In this document: positions 57,301-63,300 of the stretch, one piece after another
Numbering within the stretch: position 1 is the stretch's first letter
How the letters are laid out: every line of letters starts with the position of its first letter
Source of the DNA: Carettochelys insculpta
Lineage: Eukaryota > Chordata > Testudines > Carettochelyidae
Direction: 5' to 3'
Length of the DNA: 64,000 bases
NCBI RefSeq assembly: GCF_033958435.1
Contig: NC_134137.1
Coordinates: 245,194,501 to 245,258,500 of the forward strand
Translations under genes and position numbers: made by a program
The notes under the pieces: generated by a model
The model's database searches: none
Seen by the model: only the letters and a program-made list of their open reading frames with translations
Told to the model about the DNA's origin: nothing

Positions 57301-60300
57301 GTTGCCAAGGGAATGCCACCTCCCCTCCCCCCACCACAATGTTCAGAGGCCCTGAGTCAAGCAGTGGGGCCAAAAGAGTGAGTTTCTGGCTCAATAAGGC
57401 AGGTTCATTGGTCCCTGCTTCCCATTCACACTGGTCCCTGGGAGACCTCCAAGATGCCAGTGTGAAGTGAGTGCTGCCAGTGGGGTTGCAGGTTGCCTTC
57501 AGTCTGGTGTGACCGCTGCTTGTCAAACATGGCACAGCTATGATTCCCCTTGAGTCTCTCACATACTCTCCTGGGGTCCTTCTCCTGAGCACCCCTGCCC
57601 CTTTGGGGCATGTCCTGGAGCCCCCACAGCAACCTCTTCCTGAGCATCCCATCCCCTTACCGAGCAGCCCCTTCCCAATCTCTTCCTGTGGTCCTCCCAC
57701 AGGTGGTGGTGGTGGGGGGTTCCCTGGCTAATTGTAGGGCTGAAAAGTGGGGCCCGATGTAAAAAGTTTGCTCAGGCCTGCTCTGTAGAATGGAAGAGCT
57801 GCTTTGATAGGCTTCGTAAAATCTTTTGAAACCATACTTTCCTCCCGTGTACCTTCTATACCAGTCTGATTTAAATTTTTGTTGCTCTTTTTAAAAACAG
57901 GAATAATCCAAAACAAAACATCTTTGTTAAAGTAGCTTTGGTCTGAGAAATGAACATTGAAAGTATTTCACTTACCATTCAGTTGATGCTCCAAAATAAG
58001 TATACTTTTTAACTAAAAATTTATACTTTTTAAAGACCTGAATTTTAAAATATCTGGAAATGAACAGTTAAGGGTTCCAATCATGTAAATATAAAACATA
58101 TAAACATCCTGTTTCCAGTTCATGGGATTAATTTCCAGTGTGTGATAATGCTAATGTATATTAAATCAGTGCCCACTGTAAAATAAGCCTACCTGTGTCA
58201 CTTACATGTTTTTTGTAGCTTGCTCAGTGTACTGCTGTGTAAACAAGGATTTTGGGACATGGTCCAACTAAGTCTCGAGGTTACTTATGTTTAGTTACAT
58301 GCTCTTGATTGCTCAGATCTTGATCTGCTAGCTGCTAGAAAATTGCAAATGCACAACTTCTGACCCAACTTACTAGCTCATTGAGGAAAATGTCTTTAAA
58401 TTTCAGACAGTGTCTCTTGATGGAACTCTATTTTTGAAATCTGGAGTGATCTCTGGAGGGTCAAGTGACTTGAAATTTAAAGCTAGATACTGGGATGAAA
58501 AAGAAATGAAAGAAATGAAAGAAAGAAGAGATAGATTGGTTAATGAACTAAAGGTAAGTCCATCAAATAAGCAATTATATCTTAACACCAAAGGCAAAAT
58601 GGAATATGTCATGAATGGAAGACAGTCTAAGGAGTTCAGTATTAGTCAACTTTTCGTTTCAAGTTAATTTATTTCATTGTTTTATTTTTAATTCAGGCTG
58701 TAGATGATGGAGTTAGTGGTGTCTTGTTGGTCCAAGATATAGGAACAAAGATATCAGGCAGGAAGGGGTAAATATAGTGAGACTGCATGTAGGTGGGCCA
58801 TTCATTTGTCTGTAACCCACGCTTTTTCCCCCTGTCTAGTAGGTAGGTTACAAATTTCTGGGGAGAGGAGACCAAGCTACTTTGTTAGCATAGGTTAAGT
58901 AAAAGAAGAACTGCCTGTTAAAAGCTAGAGTTGCCACAGAAAGTGTTGCAGTATATCAGGAACACTTCGTACCTTTCATCTGAGAAGTTCTTTGAGGTAT
59001 TGCTGAAGTGACTAATGAGAATAGAATTATTAGCATGCAATGGAGAGAAATCTCTCATGCATTGTGACTGTAAACTTTGGTTTCATAGCTTCCCTGTACA
59101 GAAAGGGCTGGAGCAGTATCTTATCACTTTATACTTTTTACGCTAGAAAGTGAACCAGTGTTTGAAAAGCATATATGTAATATGCCCCACACTATGAAAA
59201 CTTAATTTTATTGTGGTCAGCAAGGCCAGAGAGATGGGACTAAACTAAGCTAAACTTGTCTGTCTAGACATCCTGTTAAATGGAAGTGAGATTATGATCC
59301 TAAAGATTTTTTCCTGGCCTGTGAAGAGAGCAATTTACTTCTGAATAAGAAGCTAACTTCTGTTTTTAAAACTTACTTTCTATGTATATTTTCTCATACA
59401 GTTTTTGAAATCTGTTTTAGGAATTAATGAAGATCAAACGTAAGGAGTCTGACTTGAAACAGTTACAGGCACAGTGCCAGGGAACTCAGACTCGGCTCAA
59501 ATATTCACAGAGTGAATTAGAGAATATCAAAAAGAAACACCTTGCTAATTTCTATAAGGTAGTACAAAACAACAAAGCACCTGTTTTTCACTCTGGTTTT
59601 GGAGATCTTAAGTTATAGTATTCATGCTTCATAAATTTCGTAGCTAATACTCAGTACAGCATCTGCAAGATTAGTAGATATTATATTAATCTTCTTTATG
59701 TAGTTGTTGGAATTAATTTTAGCAAATAATAGTTATAAAATCAGAGAATAAGATTACTAAATTAAAGCAGAGTCTTTCTTTTGGGTGATGTTACTGTTTT
59801 TTAGACAATTATTTGATATTTAGCTAAACTTGATCTACAGTAGTCACCCACAAAATGGGCATGACTGAAGGAGTCTTAACAGATACTTTTATTTGAAATA
59901 TATAATTTGCTTTCCATTCTATAAAATTGTAGCCTTTACACTTAAATCAACATTGGCAATTTCAGAAAAAGTTGTAATTTCTTAACACAAGATAAATTAA
60001 CATATCAGAATCATCTGTTGATATTTAGAATATCATTCATTCTGTTTAATAGTGAAAAGACTTATTTCCTTCTTTCTCTTTGTGTTTAGGAAAAATCCAA
60101 GTTGGAAAGTGAATTAGTAAATATTAAATCACGATATGCTATGCTAAACGAAGGACTTTTGCAAAGAGCAGAGAAAATTGAAGAATTTCAAAAGAAAATG
60201 GATGAGGTAACATTTTCTGTGACGTTGCTGACAATTTATGGAGCATAAATGACTTACAGCAACTTCTGTTTTTAGTGTGAACTTATGCAATTATTAAAAC

Positions 60301-63300
60301 TTTAATATCTGAACAGTAACTACAGTCTGTGGCTATGCCTACACGGCCCAGTTATCTCAAAATAATAGCAGTTATTTCAAAATAACTTTGGCAGTGTCTA
60401 AATAATGCGCACGCTGTTTTGAAATAAATTTGAAATAATGGATGCGGTATTTCAATTCTGGTAAACCTCATTTCCTGTGGAATAATGTCTATTTTGAAAT
60501 AGTGCTATTGGAGCCCATTATGGCCTATTTCAAAATAGTGATATGGACCCAGAAATGCTATTTCAAAATAGCTGGATGCTATTTCAAAATTTGATTTTGG
60601 ATCTGGTTGTGTTATTTCAGAATAAGATATTCTGAAATAGTTATTTTGAAATTTTTTATTTGAAAATAGGGCTGTTGTGTAGACATAGCCTAGAAGTGCT
60701 AACACACTTCATGGAGCATGGATCGTGCTATTCTACTCTACCAGTAAAATGATCCTAACGATAAAAATATTTTAGTATGTTTGTGTCAACATCTTAATTT
60801 TAACAGTTTGTAACCTTAAAATACTTACTCATTTTTATTCAAACCATTGAATGACCCACTGTCCCTTGAACATTGTAAGAATAATTTTGTAAATGTAAAA
60901 TTGATTTATCTATTTATTAATTTTAGGTCATGTATGTGGGTGATACCTTTGTCTAGGGAAACATTTGCTCTTTTCTTTGTTAGTACAAGGTAACCTGTTG
61001 TAGTAATATCCGTGTGATTCCTCTGTATTAATGTGGAGAAGGGAATAAGAATTCTAACAGGGAGCAAGTACTCTTTTCGGTGACAGAGCTTAGATTTGCA
61101 GAATTTAATGGCAGGAACAGTACTGGCAGGTCAACAGCTGTACACACCCTTATAGCCTTCTCCTTCCCCATGCAGAAGGAGCCAGAGTTAGGAGTGGGAG
61201 GCTGAGGCTGTGTCTACACAACAAGATAAATTCAAATTTCTTTATTCCAAAATTTTCTAATTTTGGAATTTAAATTCAATTTTGACCCTCCTCACTTCAC
61301 AACTTGCTTCCCACAAAGTTGAGTAAATGCTGCGACACACGCACATTGTCTAACATTGACTGTTGCAGTAGTGCATTGTGGGAAGCTATCCCACATTTTC
61401 TTCATCCCTGTAGCATTCTGGGTATTCTTGCTGGTCTTGAGGTCATCTTCCCCCATTGCATTTTCATCATTCCCCTCCAGAACTCTGAAAATATGTTGCT
61501 CCATTGGAAATAATGCAGAAGACACACAAAATTAGAACAAAGAATGTTCAAGTTTTTGGTTTCCCCACACATTACATTACATTGCCAGCATCAGGGCATT
61601 GACTATATTCTCAGCTGGCCATCCATCCCACTTCTGATCTTTGCTGAAATGTGATCCTTGAAAATAATGCAGGGGACCAGAATGTTAGATTGAGAAGAAC
61701 ATAGGAGGAAAGAATTTTTGGCTTCCCCCTTCATTCTGTTGGCACAAAGGTGGAGCAACTGTGTTCTTAGCTGGCCATCCATCCCACCTCCCATCATTAT
61801 GAAATATGATCCCTGAAAATAATGCAGAGGGAAGAATGTAGGAAGAAAGAAATAATTTTTGGTTTCCCCCATACGTTATTGTTTATGGAAAGGGTTTTTG
61901 GCTTTCCTGTGCACTGTAAGGCTTCTGTGCAACGACAGCGTTCTCAACTGGCCATCCATCCCACCTCCCATCATTGCTGAAATGTGATCCCTGAAAATAG
62001 TGCAGGGGCCTGGAATGTTTCTAAGCTTGAGAAGAATGTAGGAAAAAAGAGAATTTTTGGTTTTCCCCCTACACTATTGCCAATCCAGATGCAGCAACTG
62101 TATTCTCAACTGGCCATCCATCCCACCTCCTACCATCACAGGAAAAAAAGAATTGTTGTGTTTTCCCCAGTGGCAGCAGCAAGCCCAGGTATGGGCCGAT
62201 GGGGAGGTGTCACTGGATGACCAGTTGAAGTATTCTCTCTCCGGCGGCGGCGGCAGCAGCAGCAGCAGCGGCAAGCTCAGGTGTGGTCCAAGGTGGGGGG
62301 TGTTGCTGCATAACCAGTTGAGCTGTTCCTTCTCCACAGCAGCAGCAGAGCCCCCAGTATCTTAACTGCCAGGGAAGACTTCCCCACGATGGCAGCAAAG
62401 CCCTCTCTTTCCCATGTGACTAGCAGCAATGCCAGCACAGAATGGCAGACACATCCTTTTTATTGGGTTGGGGGGGCTACCCATGTGATGTGCCTGAGCG
62501 CAGGAAAGACCCAGACTGTGTGGTGCCAGTGAGTGAGGGGAAAGGGGATTCGCACACAAATGTAAACCACTGAGAAGAAGTTTCTTGGTGTGTTATGTAA
62601 ACATGACCCCCAGCACAGCCTTGTTGATGTGTGGTGTGGTGGGGCAGGGGCCGTGATCAGGCAGAGCAGAAAAAAATAACAAGTGTACAGACAGTTGCAA
62701 ACTCCCTGCAGGGGCTATCTGAATGCATAGATGCACTCACACCGTTAACAGTATAGAAAGAGAGAAGCCATTTCTCAGGCTGTCATGAACTAACATGAGC
62801 CCACAGCTAAAGATTTGCTGCTCCTGCTTGGAAAATCATGCATTTCCTGTTACTGGAGAGCAGCAGCGAGAGGGACGTTGTGGGTTACGTACGGGACACC
62901 TCTGAGGCTGACAGATTTGATTTTAAGACATGACGCTTCCACACTTGCATTGAATCGAACTTCTGAATTCAAGCTTGACTCTGTACCAGTCAGGTAACTG
63001 CAATTTTGTAATCTCAAGATCGCTAATGGTCTTTAGAGTGAGGACAGTCACATGGTAAAATTGAGCTAACTGAATTAAATTTGAATTTATCTCATGGTGT
63101 AGATGCAGCCTAATGTTCCAGTCTGATACCTTGAATAGTCTCTGGCGTAACATTGCTCCTGCTCTGACATAAATGGCCAAAATAGGGACTTCTGTTTTCA
63201 TCCAGTAAGTCACCAACACCATGTCTGGTTAGTTGGACTTTGCACACACTGAAAATTTCTAATGCAACTAAATTATTAAAATACATTGAAATACATTTCT

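Larger units (their letters stand above)
61208..63110. mobile_element. Long non-autonomous Harbinger-type element with internal tandem repeats
   Basis: Ends ggctgtgtctacacaaca and catggtgtagatgcagcc. Near-terminal words aaattcaaatttctttattc and gaattaaatttgaatttatc are inverted partners. The 1.9-kb interior has no transposase that I can recognise. Confidence 0.62.

Noticed and set aside
61500..62130. CRISPR-like array
   Set aside because: Repeats are 155-180-bp diverged tandem units without short unique spacers, in a vertebrate intron.
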